A stretch of 40,787 nt of DNA from CAZCFB01 sp964511535 (GTDB taxonomy: Bacteria > Myxococcota_A > Polyangia > GCA-2747355 > CAZCFB01), in the NCBI GenBank assembly GCA_964511535.1, contig CAZEFW010000078.1, forward strand, positions 1-40,787, given 5' to 3'. A program made the translations under genes and the position numbers. The notes beneath the pieces were generated by a model. It made no database searches. It was given only the letters and a program-made list of their open reading frames with translations, and was not told where the DNA came from. Positions within the stretch are counted from its first letter, which is position 1; every line of letters begins with the position of its first letter. Of this stretch, positions 1-7,324 are shown one piece after another.

Positions 1-111
1 AAGGCGCGACGAGGGCGCGTGGCAGCGCCACGCAACCGAGGAGCAACGCAGCCAGCGGCCGCGAGGACGAGCGAGGCGCGTGACGCCCCCGGCGAACGCT
101 CCCTGAGGAGC
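1..111. other. Non-coding left edge with two GC-rich hairpins
   Basis: No convincing gene is visible here; open frames on the plus strand are GC-driven. Two perfect inverted repeats can be read. GCGTGGC/GCCACGC (17-23 and 27-33) has a 3-nt loop AGC, and GCTCC/GGAGC (98-102 and 107-111) directly abuts the stop codon of the minus-strand gene that ends at 112. The second could end transcription of that gene, but no T-tract follows on the minus strand, so a canonical intrinsic terminator is not supported. Confidence 0.4.
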
Positions 112-942
112 TTAAGTCTTCTGCTCTTTGCAGCGGTAGAGGATCTCGTTGACCGCGTCGGCGACGGGCTTGATCTTGCCCTCCTTGGAGGACTTGCCCA
201 TCCAGCCCACCAGCACGTCGCAGATGTTGCCGTCGTTGTCCTTGACCTGGAGCGTGTAGTCCGCCACGGGCACGTTGAGGTACCAGGCCCAGGACAGACC
301 GAGGCTGCCGGTGGTCTGCTTGGACGGGTCGGGGTACCCCTCCTTGTCCGACGTCATGGGCCCGTCGCCCGCCTTGGGGGTCAGGGCCAGCTTGGCGTTG
401 CCGTATCCGCCGCTCAGGTAATCCACGGCCACCACGAGCAGCATGCCCTTGGTGGAATCGATGGTCACCTTGGAGTTGGTCTCCATCTTGGTCTTCATGG
501 AGGTGGGCAGCAGGTTGATCTGGTAGGAGTCCTCGGCGATGTCCTTGCCGATGAACAGGGTGTGCTTGATGTAGCCGGTCTTGGTCATCACCAGCACCAG
601 GTCCTTGCCCGTGGGCAGGGTGAGCTGGGCGCCGGAGGTGACCCCGGTGCCCTGGGAGGTGACGCACGGGATGGAGCTCATGTCCTTGACGCACACCTTG
701 ATGCCCGAGATGAAGGCGCTGGTGATGTGGTCCTTGAACCGGACGGTGAAGGAAAACTCCTTGCCGCGATCGGCGGCCACCTTCTGGTCCGCGGCGCCGC
801 CCGTGTCGCCGCCGCCGCCCACGTCCGCGATGGCGCTGTCCACGCCGACGTCGGCGGTGCCGTTGGTGGTGTCGTCGTCACTGCAGCCCACGGCGAGGAT
901 CAAACAGAGGGCAAGGCTCAGCACTGCTTTCGAGTATGTCAT
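112..942 (-). CDS. Exported lipoprotein of unknown function
   Basis: A 276-residue protein. The N-terminus has a positive residue, a hydrophobic core and a lipobox ending LAVGC, so Cys20 is the predicted lipidation site. An Asp/Thr/Gly-rich linker runs to about residue 60. The rest reads as a soluble beta-rich domain with a segment resembling carboxypeptidase-regulatory-like folds (a stretch of the type 'G.K.LVLVMTKTGYIKHT'). An AAGGAG ribosome site lies about 10 nt before the ATG. It is transcribed divergently from the LolA-like gene, with about 170 bp between them. No enzyme motif was recognised. The Asp-rich post-Cys linker may favour outer-membrane or surface placement, which is inference only. 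Confidence 0.8.
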   Translation of the reverse strand: MTYSKAVLSLALCLILAVGCSDDDTTNGTADVGVDSAIADVGGGGDTGGAADQKVAADRGKEFSFTVRFKDHITSAFISGIKVCVKDMSSIPCVTSQGTGVTSGAQLTLPTGKDLVLVMTKTGYIKHTLFIGKDIAEDSYQINLLPTSMKTKMETNSKVTIDSTKGMLLVVAVDYLSGGYGNAKLALTPKAGDGPMTSDKEGYPDPSKQTTGSLGLSWAWYLNVPVADYTLQVKDNDGNICDVLVGWMGKSSKEGKIKPVADAVNEILYRCKEQKT

Positions 943-1041
943 GGCTTCATTTCTCCTTATTCGCCCGCAGTCTACTGCAATGTGGGGTGACGCAAAAGCA
1001 GTTGAAGAACGGAACTTGCCTGAACGTCTGTATGGAATAAG

Positions 1042-1056
1042 CGGGGCCCTGCCCCG
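1042..1056. repeat. Inverted repeat CGGGGC-CCT-GCCCCG
   Basis: A perfect 6-bp inverted repeat with a 3-nt loop lies in the divergent spacer between the lipoprotein gene (minus) and the LolA-like gene (plus). It is about 60 bp before the LolA start, so it could sit in that transcript's 5' leader. I see no clear sigma-70 pair around it. Confidence 0.4.
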
Positions 1057-1115
1057 TACGAACTGGTAATGGCGCGGGATTCCTGATACCCAACACCATG
1101 ATCCGGGAGGCTGCC

Positions 1116-1775
1116 ATGCGAACAGCGATGATCCTGACCACCTGCTGCTGTGTCCTGCTGATGGGCGCGGGCGACGACCGCCCCAAGGTGGAGGAAGTGG
1201 TCAGCAAGATGCAGGCCTTTTACGAGAAGACCCAGGACCTCAAGGGCAAGTTCAAGCAGGTCTACACCGACACCCTGTACGGCTCCAAGCGCACCAGCTA
1301 CGGCTACCTGTACGTGCGCAAGCCGGGCATGATGCGCTGGAACTACGTCAAGCCGGAGCGCAAGAGCTTCATCGCCGACGGCACCACGCTGTGGGTGCAC
1401 GAGCCGGAGGACAGGCAGGCGTTTCGCAACCCGCTGAACACCGCCAACCTCTCCACGGGCCTCACCTTCCTGCTGGGCAAGGGCGACCTCACCAAGGAGT
1501 TCAACATCAGCTACACCGACGAGAAGCTGGGCGCGCCCGGCGACCTGGTGCTCAAGCTGATGCCCAAGGAGCCCACGGGCCAGTACGAGCACCTGGTCAT
1601 CGCCATCAAGCCCAACGACTACTCGGTGGGCGAGTCGATGGTGGTGCAGAAGCACGGCAAGAACCACTTCATCTTCAGCAAGATGAAGTTCAACTCCAAG
1701 CTGGCCAAGGGCCGCTTCGCGTTCAAGCCGCCCGAGGGCACGCGGGTCATCGACGGCAGCAAGCTCAAGCGTTGA
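1116..1775 (+). CDS. lolA: LolA-like outer-membrane lipoprotein carrier
   Basis: The sequence matches the LolA family: an N-terminal signal peptide (hydrophobic run after Met-Arg-Thr), then 'VEEVVSKMQAFYEKTQDLKG' leading into 'G.L.VRKPGMMRWNY..PE.K.FIADG.TLWVHEPED'. This is the typical LolA beta-sheet region, with the conserved R-W-Y and 'D G..LW.Y' pattern. LolA ferries lipoproteins from the LolCDE ABC transporter through the periplasm to the outer membrane. I chose the ATG at 1116 rather than an in-frame ATG at 1098, because GGGAGG sits about 6 nt before 1116 and would be coding in the longer form. At 219 residues it is normal for the family. It fits a genome rich in lipoproteins. A sterol- or lipid-carrier relative of LolA cannot be excluded. 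Confidence 0.82.
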   Translation: MRTAMILTTCCCVLLMGAGDDRPKVEEVVSKMQAFYEKTQDLKGKFKQVYTDTLYGSKRTSYGYLYVRKPGMMRWNYVKPERKSFIADGTTLWVHEPEDRQAFRNPLNTANLSTGLTFLLGKGDLTKEFNISYTDEKLGAPGDLVLKLMPKEPTGQYEHLVIAIKPNDYSVGESMVVQKHGKNHFIFSKMKFNSKLAKGRFAFKPPEGTRVIDGSKLKR

Positions 1776-1798
1776 GGACGCGCTGCGCGCGTCCGGCT

Positions 1799-1825
1799 TT
1801 CAGGCTTCAGGCTTCAGGCTTCAGG
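1799..1825 (+). repeat. Heptamer microsatellite (TTCAGGC)n
   Basis: Three exact copies of TTCAGGC (1799-1819) and a partial fourth follow, about 24 bp after the LolA-like stop codon. Just downstream, around 1838-1853, is GCTCGCTTCGCTCGCC. The same 16-mer recurs at about 34023 next to degenerate TTCAGGC/TTCAGAC units, so both belong to one dispersed intergenic repeat type in this genome. Confidence 0.7.
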
Positions 1826-1871
1826 GGATCGTGCCGGGGCTCGCTTCGCTCGCCGGCCTGGGGCTTGAGGG

Positions 1872-1877
1872 TATAAT
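1872..1877 (+). promoter_or_regulatory. Consensus -10 box TATAAT before the esterase gene
   Basis: TATAAT lies 26 bp before the ATG at 1904, in the context GGGTATAATTC. No TTGACA-like -35 hexamer is found 16-18 bp upstream. A near-identical context, CGGTATAATTC, occurs just before the SGNH gene at 16065. In this GC-rich spacer the exact hexamer is notable, but promoter function is inferred. Confidence 0.45.
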
Positions 1878-1903
1878 TCCTCCGTTCTGCTGGAGGTGGC
1901 CCG

Positions 1904-2797
1904 ATGCGATGGTTCTTGCTCACGCTGTGTCTCTGTTTCTGGCTCGCCTGCTCCGACGACGGTGACCCTACGCCTGCCGATGCCGGCGCTGCTGATCTGG
2001 CGGTGGTGAAGGACGGCTCTGGCCCGGACGCCGCACCGCCCGACCTGCCCTCCCCCGACGCGCCCGGGCCGTACGCTTGCAAGGCTGGCGCGAAGGCCGG
2101 CAAGGTGGGCAAGAGCGACGGTGAGCTGACCCAGGGCAGCGTCAAGTACAACGTGCGCGTGCCGACAGGGTACTCCTCGACGGCGGGCTCGCCCCTCATC
2201 GTGGTCTACGCCGCGGCGGGCGGCAACCCGCAGAACATGGAGCAGTTCACCGGGCTGACCGCCGACGCGGGCGCGCGCGGTTACATCGTGGCCTACGTGG
2301 ATCATGTGAGCCCCAACAACCTGTCCGGCGTGCAGGACATCGCCCAGGTGCCTGCCGAGATCAGCAAGAAGTGGTGCGTCGACCCTGCCCACGTCTACCT
2401 CACGGGCCACTCCAACGGCGGCAGCGTGATCTACCTGATGCTGGCCCGTGGCAACTGGAGCAGCCTCTACCCGGCCGCCATCGCGCCGTCCGCCGCGGGC
2501 CTGTCCAAGCAGACCTTCGCCAGCTTCACCTGCCCCAAGACCTCGCCGCCGGTGATGGTGCTGCACAGCAAGAACGACGGCCTGTTCCCGGGCTACGGCC
2601 GCGACGCGCGGGACTGGTGGGTCGGGTGCAAGGCATGCTCCAAGACCGCCAAGACGGCAAAATCGGGCTGCCTGGCTTACACCGGCTGCTCCGACGGCAG
2701 CGAGGTGCACTACTGCGAGACCTCGGGCAGCCACGGCCAGTGGCCCAAGCTGAACAAGGAGCTGCTCGACTTCTTCGCGATGTACAGGAAGCGGTAG
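1904..2797 (+). CDS. Lipoprotein alpha/beta hydrolase, PHB-depolymerase/feruloyl-esterase type
   Basis: A 297-residue protein. The signal peptide ends in FWLAC, so Cys16 is lipidated, followed by a 40-residue Asp/Ala/Pro linker. The catalytic domain starts near residue 75 with 'VRVPTGYSS', followed by a strand 'SPLIVVYAAAGG' that would supply the oxyanion-hole turn. The nucleophile elbow is GHSNGG with Ser170. 'VMVLHSKNDGLFPG' probably supplies the acid and 'GSHGQWP' the His. This arrangement matches the LpqC/PHB depolymerase and carbohydrate-esterase-1 group of secreted esterases, which cleave polyester or feruloyl/acetyl esters; the substrate cannot be read from sequence. Six Cys residues after the signal peptide suggest disulfides. 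GGAGG lies 7-8 nt before the ATG. Confidence 0.82.
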   Translation: MRWFLLTLCLCFWLACSDDGDPTPADAGAADLAVVKDGSGPDAAPPDLPSPDAPGPYACKAGAKAGKVGKSDGELTQGSVKYNVRVPTGYSSTAGSPLIVVYAAAGGNPQNMEQFTGLTADAGARGYIVAYVDHVSPNNLSGVQDIAQVPAEISKKWCVDPAHVYLTGHSNGGSVIYLMLARGNWSSLYPAAIAPSAAGLSKQTFASFTCPKTSPPVMVLHSKNDGLFPGYGRDARDWWVGCKACSKTAKTAKSGCLAYTGCSDGSEVHYCETSGSHGQWPKLNKELLDFFAMYRKR

Positions 2798-2828
2798 GCG
2801 GACCGTCCTCGCGGCCGCGCGGGCTGCG

Positions 2829-4070
2829 CTACTTCTTCGACGCGGTGGGGAACACCACCTGCAGGGTCAGCTTGGCCTGCCAGTCTTCGGGGTGGCCCTC
2901 GTCCATGTAGTTGACATGGTCCACGGACAGCAGGACGAAGTTCTTCTTGGCGATGTGGAACACGTAGCCGGCGATGGTGCGCAAGGTGCCCGATGGAGGG
3001 CCCTCGGTGTTCCAGTCGAAGCGGTCCACCCGGACGATGATCGACGAGCGGATCCACGGCAGCTTCGCCTCGCCGAAGAAGGCGTAGCCGAAGAAGTCCA
3101 TGGCCTCGCCGGTCATCGGGTCCACCATGTTCCCCTTCTGGTTCCCCTCGCCCAACCCCACCTGGGCGGTGAGGATGAAGTACTTGTGCTCGAACGACGC
3201 CATGAAGTTGTTGATCATCCAGGCCGGCGCGTCCTCGGTGTTGCCCTTGCCGTAGACGAAGAAGTGCGACAGCTGCAGGTTCGGCAGCCACGGGCCCACC
3301 GGGCGCAGAGTGAGCCGGGACTGGAACACCTTGTTCTCGTTCTCCTCGGCCGCGTGGTAGCCGCCCCCGTTGTACACGCCCAGGGCGAAGCTGCCCCAGG
3401 TGCCGGGGTACTTCTTGCTCACCTCTTTCTGGTACTTCTCGGGCAGCTTGCGGCCCAGCAACGCGCCGATGGTTCCGCCCAGGTCGGCGGAGTTCATCAA
3501 CTTGTTCCGCTCGAGGAACATGGTGCCCTCCATGCGGTAGTTGTTGATGTGCTCCTCGAAGTCGAACCACGGAGTGTGGGCGATGCCGAACTCCAGGTAC
3601 GGCTCGGTGATCACCACCGTCTCGATTGGGACCTTGAACTTGGCGTGCAGGTACTTGAGGCGCACCTCGAAGTCGCCCTCCGCGTCCTGGTGCGCGTCGA
3701 GGGTGATGCGGGGCTCGAACCATGAAAAGGGCTTGAACTTGAGCGTCACGTAGCCCCGGCCCACGAAGAACTTGTTGAAGCTCTTTTCCTTGGCCTCGCC
3801 CACGGCGTAGCCGAGGTACCACTTGGTGCTCAGGTAGGTCGAGGACCAGATCTTCTGCAGCACCGCCGGCAGGGTCAGCTCGGCCGCGCCGGCCTTCGCC
3901 TTTGCTGCCTCGTGGTCCGGGATCTTGTCGCCGGGCGCAGCAGCAGGGCCCACGGCCACCCCCGGCTCGTCAGCCCCGCCCGTGTCCTCCGCCTCGGCCT
4001 GTGCAGCCCCACCGTCCCCAAGATGAACCACCACCACCAACAGCAGCGTCACAGCCGTTTTTGCCTTCAA
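2829..4070 (-). CDS. Outer-membrane porin-like protein (phosphate-selective porin type)
   Basis: A 413-residue exported protein. The signal peptide is hydrophobic and ends near 'GAAQAEA'. The body is made of alternating amphipathic strands, for example 'YVTLKFKPFSWFEPRITLDAHQD', 'RLTLRPVGPWLPNLQLSHFFVYGKG' and 'SIIVRVDRFDWN', and it ends with a strand 'AKLTLQVVFPT'. This is the look of a beta-barrel porin of the OprO/OprP-like or putative-porin families. It lies 15 bp downstream of a Na/phosphate symporter gene on the same strand, which supports a role in anion or phosphate passage across the outer membrane. The start is TTG at 4070, preceded by GGAAAAG; no in-frame ATG upstream fits. Substrate selectivity is inferred from context only. 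Confidence 0.7.
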   Translation of the reverse strand: MKAKTAVTLLLVVVVHLGDGGAAQAEAEDTGGADEPGVAVGPAAAPGDKIPDHEAAKAKAGAAELTLPAVLQKIWSSTYLSTKWYLGYAVGEAKEKSFNKFFVGRGYVTLKFKPFSWFEPRITLDAHQDAEGDFEVRLKYLHAKFKVPIETVVITEPYLEFGIAHTPWFDFEEHINNYRMEGTMFLERNKLMNSADLGGTIGALLGRKLPEKYQKEVSKKYPGTWGSFALGVYNGGGYHAAEENENKVFQSRLTLRPVGPWLPNLQLSHFFVYGKGNTEDAPAWMINNFMASFEHKYFILTAQVGLGEGNQKGNMVDPMTGEAMDFFGYAFFGEAKLPWIRSSIIVRVDRFDWNTEGPPSGTLRTIAGYVFHIAKKNFVLLSVDHVNYMDEGHPEDWQAKLTLQVVFPTASKK

Positions 4071-4085
4071 TTTTCTTTTCCGGAG

Positions 4086-5240
4086 TTAGTTGGTCAGCGC
4101 CTTCTGCACGAGAATGAGCAGGCCGGGGATGCCGTAAAACAGACCCAGCGAGTAGAAGACGGCGTATCGACGCGAGCCGGTGGCCACCTCGGCCAGCCCC
4201 TCGGCCGCGCGCAGCGGCAAGCTTCGGATCTTGTTCCACGGGTAGATAATAAGGATGCCGCTCATGTTAAACAACAGGTGAACCATGGCGATGGTGATCC
4301 CGGCCTGGGCGTTGGCCCCGGACACCGCCATGGAGGCCAGCAGCGCGGTGATGGTGGTGCCGATGTTGGCGCCGAGGGTGATGGGGAACGCCTGGCGCAG
4401 GGTGACCAGGCCGGCGCCGGCCAGGGGCACCAGCAGCGAGGTGGTGATGGAGCTGGACTGCACCATCACCGTGACCACGATGCCGATGGCCAGCGAGCCG
4501 AACACGCTGCGGTCCAGAGCCTTCGCGATGTAGCCCTCGATGCGGGTCTCCAGGGCGGCGCGCAGCACCTTGACCAGCATGAACAGGCTACCCACGATGA
4601 GCACCGCGCTGAGGATGATCAGCACCGTGGCCTGGCCCACCTTGACCTCGAACAGCATGGCGGCCATGCCCTTGAGCGGGGCGACCCCCGCCTTGAGCGC
4701 CACCTTCAGCGGCGAGGAGTAGGTCACGCCCCCCAGGCCGGCGACCCAGCCCGCGATGGCCGCGGCCGAGCGGCTCAACACGCCGGTGAGCAGCTCCAGC
4801 GGCAGCAGCAGCGCCACGGCCCCGAAGTTGAAGAAGTCGTGGCAGGTGGCCACTGAAAACGCCCGCTTGAATTCGCCCCGTTTGCCGATCTGGGCCAGCG
4901 AGACGATGGTGTTGGTCACGGTGGTGCCGATGTTGGCGCCCATGATCATGGGCACCGCGTTTGCCACGGGTAGCGGATTCTCCGGCGCGGCCACCAGGGC
5001 CACGATCATGGAGGTGGTTACAGACGAGCTCTGGACCAGGGTGGTGGCCAGGATGCCCACCACCAGGCCGAAGAAGGGATTGCTGGTTGCGGTGAAGAAC
5101 GCCTCGAGCATGTCCTTGCCCAGCAGCTTGAATCCGCCGCCGAGGCCCTTGATGCCCACGAGAAAGATGAAGAGCAGCGCCAGCACGGTGGCGACCTTGA
5201 TCAGAACGGAGAGGGTGCGTGCTTGTTCGGAGGAATTCAT
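4086..5240 (-). CDS. Na+/phosphate symporter family protein
   Basis: A 384-residue integral membrane protein with the two inverted halves of the Na/Pi cotransporter (NptA/SLC34, PF02690) family. Each half carries the QSSS signature (Gln70-Ser73 within TTLVQSSSVTTS, and Gln261-Ser264 within VMVQSSSITTS). Each is followed by GANIGTT (101-107 and 290-296). About 8-10 membrane segments are visible. The family couples inward sodium flow to phosphate uptake; related bacterial YjbB proteins can export phosphate. A C-terminal PhoU-like domain is absent, so this is the short form. ATG at 5240 is preceded by an AGGA-type site. It is likely an operon with the porin gene that follows after 15 bp. Confidence 0.9.
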   Translation of the reverse strand: MNSSEQARTLSVLIKVATVLALLFIFLVGIKGLGGGFKLLGKDMLEAFFTATSNPFFGLVVGILATTLVQSSSVTTSMIVALVAAPENPLPVANAVPMIMGANIGTTVTNTIVSLAQIGKRGEFKRAFSVATCHDFFNFGAVALLLPLELLTGVLSRSAAAIAGWVAGLGGVTYSSPLKVALKAGVAPLKGMAAMLFEVKVGQATVLIILSAVLIVGSLFMLVKVLRAALETRIEGYIAKALDRSVFGSLAIGIVVTVMVQSSSITTSLLVPLAGAGLVTLRQAFPITLGANIGTTITALLASMAVSGANAQAGITIAMVHLLFNMSGILIIYPWNKIRSLPLRAAEGLAEVATGSRRYAVFYSLGLFYGIPGLLILVQKALTN

Positions 5241-5269
5241 GGGGTCCTGGGGGAAATTCCGGGTAATTT

Positions 5270-5285
5270 AGGGCACTTTTGCCCT
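5270..5285. repeat. Hairpin AGGGCA-CTTT-TGCCCT
   Basis: A perfect 6-bp stem with a 4-nt loop lies in the 227-bp divergent spacer, 30 bp before the symporter start. It would fall in the 5' leader of the symporter mRNA or in its promoter. Its role is unknown. Expression control of the symporter/porin pair is possible, but no phosphate-regulon box was recognised. Confidence 0.35.
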
Positions 5286-5402
5286 GTTCTGGTTTTGTCT
5301 TTCTGTCCAAGAATAGGGATAGGTGAAGCAGCCGACAGGGCAAGTACAGCCAGGAAACATTTGTGTGACAACCGCCGCGTAAGCGGCTTCGCACTTTTGT
5401 GG

Positions 5403-5430
5403 TTGAAGCGCCCCGTAATGCGACTATCGT
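5403..5430 (+). promoter_or_regulatory. Possible sigma-70 promoter for the acyl-CoA synthetase gene
   Basis: TTGAAG (5403-5408) and TATCGT (5425-5430) are separated by 16 bp and lie about 38 bp before the ATG at 5468. Both hexamers match four of six consensus positions. It is the best pair I can find in this spacer, so the call is tentative. Confidence 0.35.
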
Positions 5431-5467
5431 AGTAGGCGCGACTTACTCAAAAAGCGGAGGAATGTGC

Positions 5468-7243
5468 ATGTCAGGAACCGTCCTGGAGGCCCTGGATCGT
5501 GTCGTTGAGCAATATGGAGACCGCCCCGCCCTTAAGAACAAGCACGGGGGCAGCTGGCAGACACTGACCTGGAGACAGTACGTGGATCAGTCACACCAGG
5601 TGGCCAAGGGGTACATGGCCCTGGGCCTGGAGGCTGGCCGCGGCGTGAGCATCATCGGCTACAACCGCCCAAAGTGGTTCATGGCTGATATCGGCGGCAT
5701 CCTCGCCGGCGGAGTCCCCGCCGGGATCTACACCACCTGCGCCCCGGAGCAGTGCCAGTACATCACCGGCCACTGCAGAGCGCAGATCGCGGTGGTGGAG
5801 AACGCGGATCAGCTGGCCAAGTTCAAGGAGATCTGGGGGGAGCTGTCGGAGCTGAAGGCCATCGTGATGATGGACGGCAGCGACGAGGCCGACAATGTCT
5901 ACTCCTGGGACGAGCTGCTGGAGAAGGGGGCGTCCGTCTCGGACGAGGACCTGCAGGCGCGCAAGGACGCCCAGAAAGAAGACGACCTGTGCACCCTGAT
6001 CTACACCTCGGGCACCACCGGGCCGCCCAAGGCCGTGATGATGTCCCACAAGAACTTCACCTGGACGGGCAAGGCCCTGGTGGACCATGTGGGCGGGTTC
6101 GGGCCGGAAGACCAGATCCTGAGCTACCTGCCGCTGAGCCATGTGGCCGAGCAGCTGCTGTCGATCCACATGCCGATGCAGATGGGCGGGTGCACCTGGT
6201 GCCTGCAGGACCTGCTCAAGCTGGGTGACACCCTGCGCGAGGTGCGGCCGGCGTTCTTCCTGGGCGTGCCCCGGGTGTGGGAGAAGATCCAGGCCAAGAT
6301 CGTGGCGGCGGCGGCGCAGAACAGCGGCCTGAAGAAGAAGATCGGCGTCTGGGCCAAGGGCGTGGGGCTGCGGGCTGGCTACGCCGACCAGCGGGGCGAG
6401 GCGAAGCCCTTCTTCTACGGGCTGGCCAACAAGCTGGTGTTCAGCAAGGTCAAGGACCTGCTGGGGCTCGACCGGTGCAAGCTGGCGGTGTCGTCCACGG
6501 CGCCCATCGGCAAGGACACGCTGGAGTTCTTCCTCAGCCTCGGCATCCCGCTGTTCGAGGTGTACGGCATGAGCGAGTGCACCGGGCCGTCGACCATCTG
6601 CACGCCGCGCAAGTACAAGACCGGGGCCGCGGGCTACGCCCTGCCAGGCACCGAGCTGCGCATCGCCGAGGACGGCGAGGTGTGCATGCGCGGGCCGCAT
6701 GTGTTCAAGGGGTACTTCGCCAACGAGGAGGCCACGGCCGAGACCCTCACCGAGGACGGCTGGCTGCTGTCGGGGGACATCGGGGTCATCGACGATGATG
6801 GCTTCTTGAAGATCACCGACCGCAAGAAGGAGCTGATCATCACCGCCGGCGGCAAGAACATCGCGCCGACGCTCATCGAGGGCACCATCAAGAGCGTGCC
6901 TGCCATCGGCCAGGCGGTGGTCATCGGCGACCGGCGCAAGTTCCTCAGCGCGCTCATCGCGCTGGATCCGGAGCGGCTCGAGACCACGCTGCAGGAGATG
7001 GGGCTGCCGGCCGGCACCAGCATGGAGGACGCGTCCAACGACGAGAAGGTGCAGAAGTATGTGCTCGACGCCGTGACCGAGGTGCTCACCGGCTTTTCGC
7101 GGGTGGAGCAGGTACGCAAGGTCACCGTGCTGCCGCGGGAGCTGGCCGAGGAGAACGGCGAGCTGACGCCCACCATGAAGCTCAAGCGCAAGATAATCAC
7201 CGAAAACTGGGCCGACCAGATCGAGGCCATGTACCAGGGCTGA
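5468..7243 (+). CDS. Long-chain fatty-acid--CoA ligase (AMP-forming)
   Basis: This enzyme activates fatty acids to acyl-CoA through an acyl-adenylate. All core motifs of the adenylate-forming family are present: the P-loop YTSGTTGPPK starting at residue 179, 'YLPLSHVAEQ' downstream, YGMSECTGPST (A5), DGWLLSGDIG (A7), TDRKKELIITAGGKN (A8 hinge) and the C-terminal catalytic Lys in TPTMKLKRK. At 591 residues with an insertion between P-loop and A5, it matches the FadD15/ACSBG (long-chain, 'bubblegum') group rather than E. coli FadD. The start at 5468 has GGAGG at 5456-5460 with 7-nt spacing; the ATG at 5462 is too close and the upstream ATG at 5399 has no such site. It stands alone as a transcription unit. 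Substrate chain length is inferred from the family. Confidence 0.92.
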   Translation: MSGTVLEALDRVVEQYGDRPALKNKHGGSWQTLTWRQYVDQSHQVAKGYMALGLEAGRGVSIIGYNRPKWFMADIGGILAGGVPAGIYTTCAPEQCQYITGHCRAQIAVVENADQLAKFKEIWGELSELKAIVMMDGSDEADNVYSWDELLEKGASVSDEDLQARKDAQKEDDLCTLIYTSGTTGPPKAVMMSHKNFTWTGKALVDHVGGFGPEDQILSYLPLSHVAEQLLSIHMPMQMGGCTWCLQDLLKLGDTLREVRPAFFLGVPRVWEKIQAKIVAAAAQNSGLKKKIGVWAKGVGLRAGYADQRGEAKPFFYGLANKLVFSKVKDLLGLDRCKLAVSSTAPIGKDTLEFFLSLGIPLFEVYGMSECTGPSTICTPRKYKTGAAGYALPGTELRIAEDGEVCMRGPHVFKGYFANEEATAETLTEDGWLLSGDIGVIDDDGFLKITDRKKELIITAGGKNIAPTLIEGTIKSVPAIGQAVVIGDRRKFLSALIALDPERLETTLQEMGLPAGTSMEDASNDEKVQKYVLDAVTEVLTGFSRVEQVRKVTVLPRELAEENGELTPTMKLKRKIITENWADQIEAMYQG

Positions 7244-7252
7244 CCAACTTAT

Positions 7253-7273
7253 ACGTAGACGTAGACGTAGACG
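7253..7273 (+). repeat. Hexamer microsatellite (ACGTAG)3
   Basis: Three exact ACGTAG units plus ACG lie 9 bp after the acyl-CoA synthetase stop codon, inside the 81-bp gap before the next gene. It is one of several short tandem arrays with 6- or 7-bp units in the spacers of this window. Confidence 0.65.
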
Positions 7274-7324
7274 AACCAGGCCGTAACCACGGCACCCCGC
7301 CGCAACTCCTGCTAACTTTCCCCC

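Noticed and set aside
19..990. Long plus-strand open frame over the first lipoprotein gene
   Set aside because: Its sequence is a GC-driven shadow rich in Gly, His, Val and Ala. The minus-strand frame has a signal peptide, lipobox and ribosome site.
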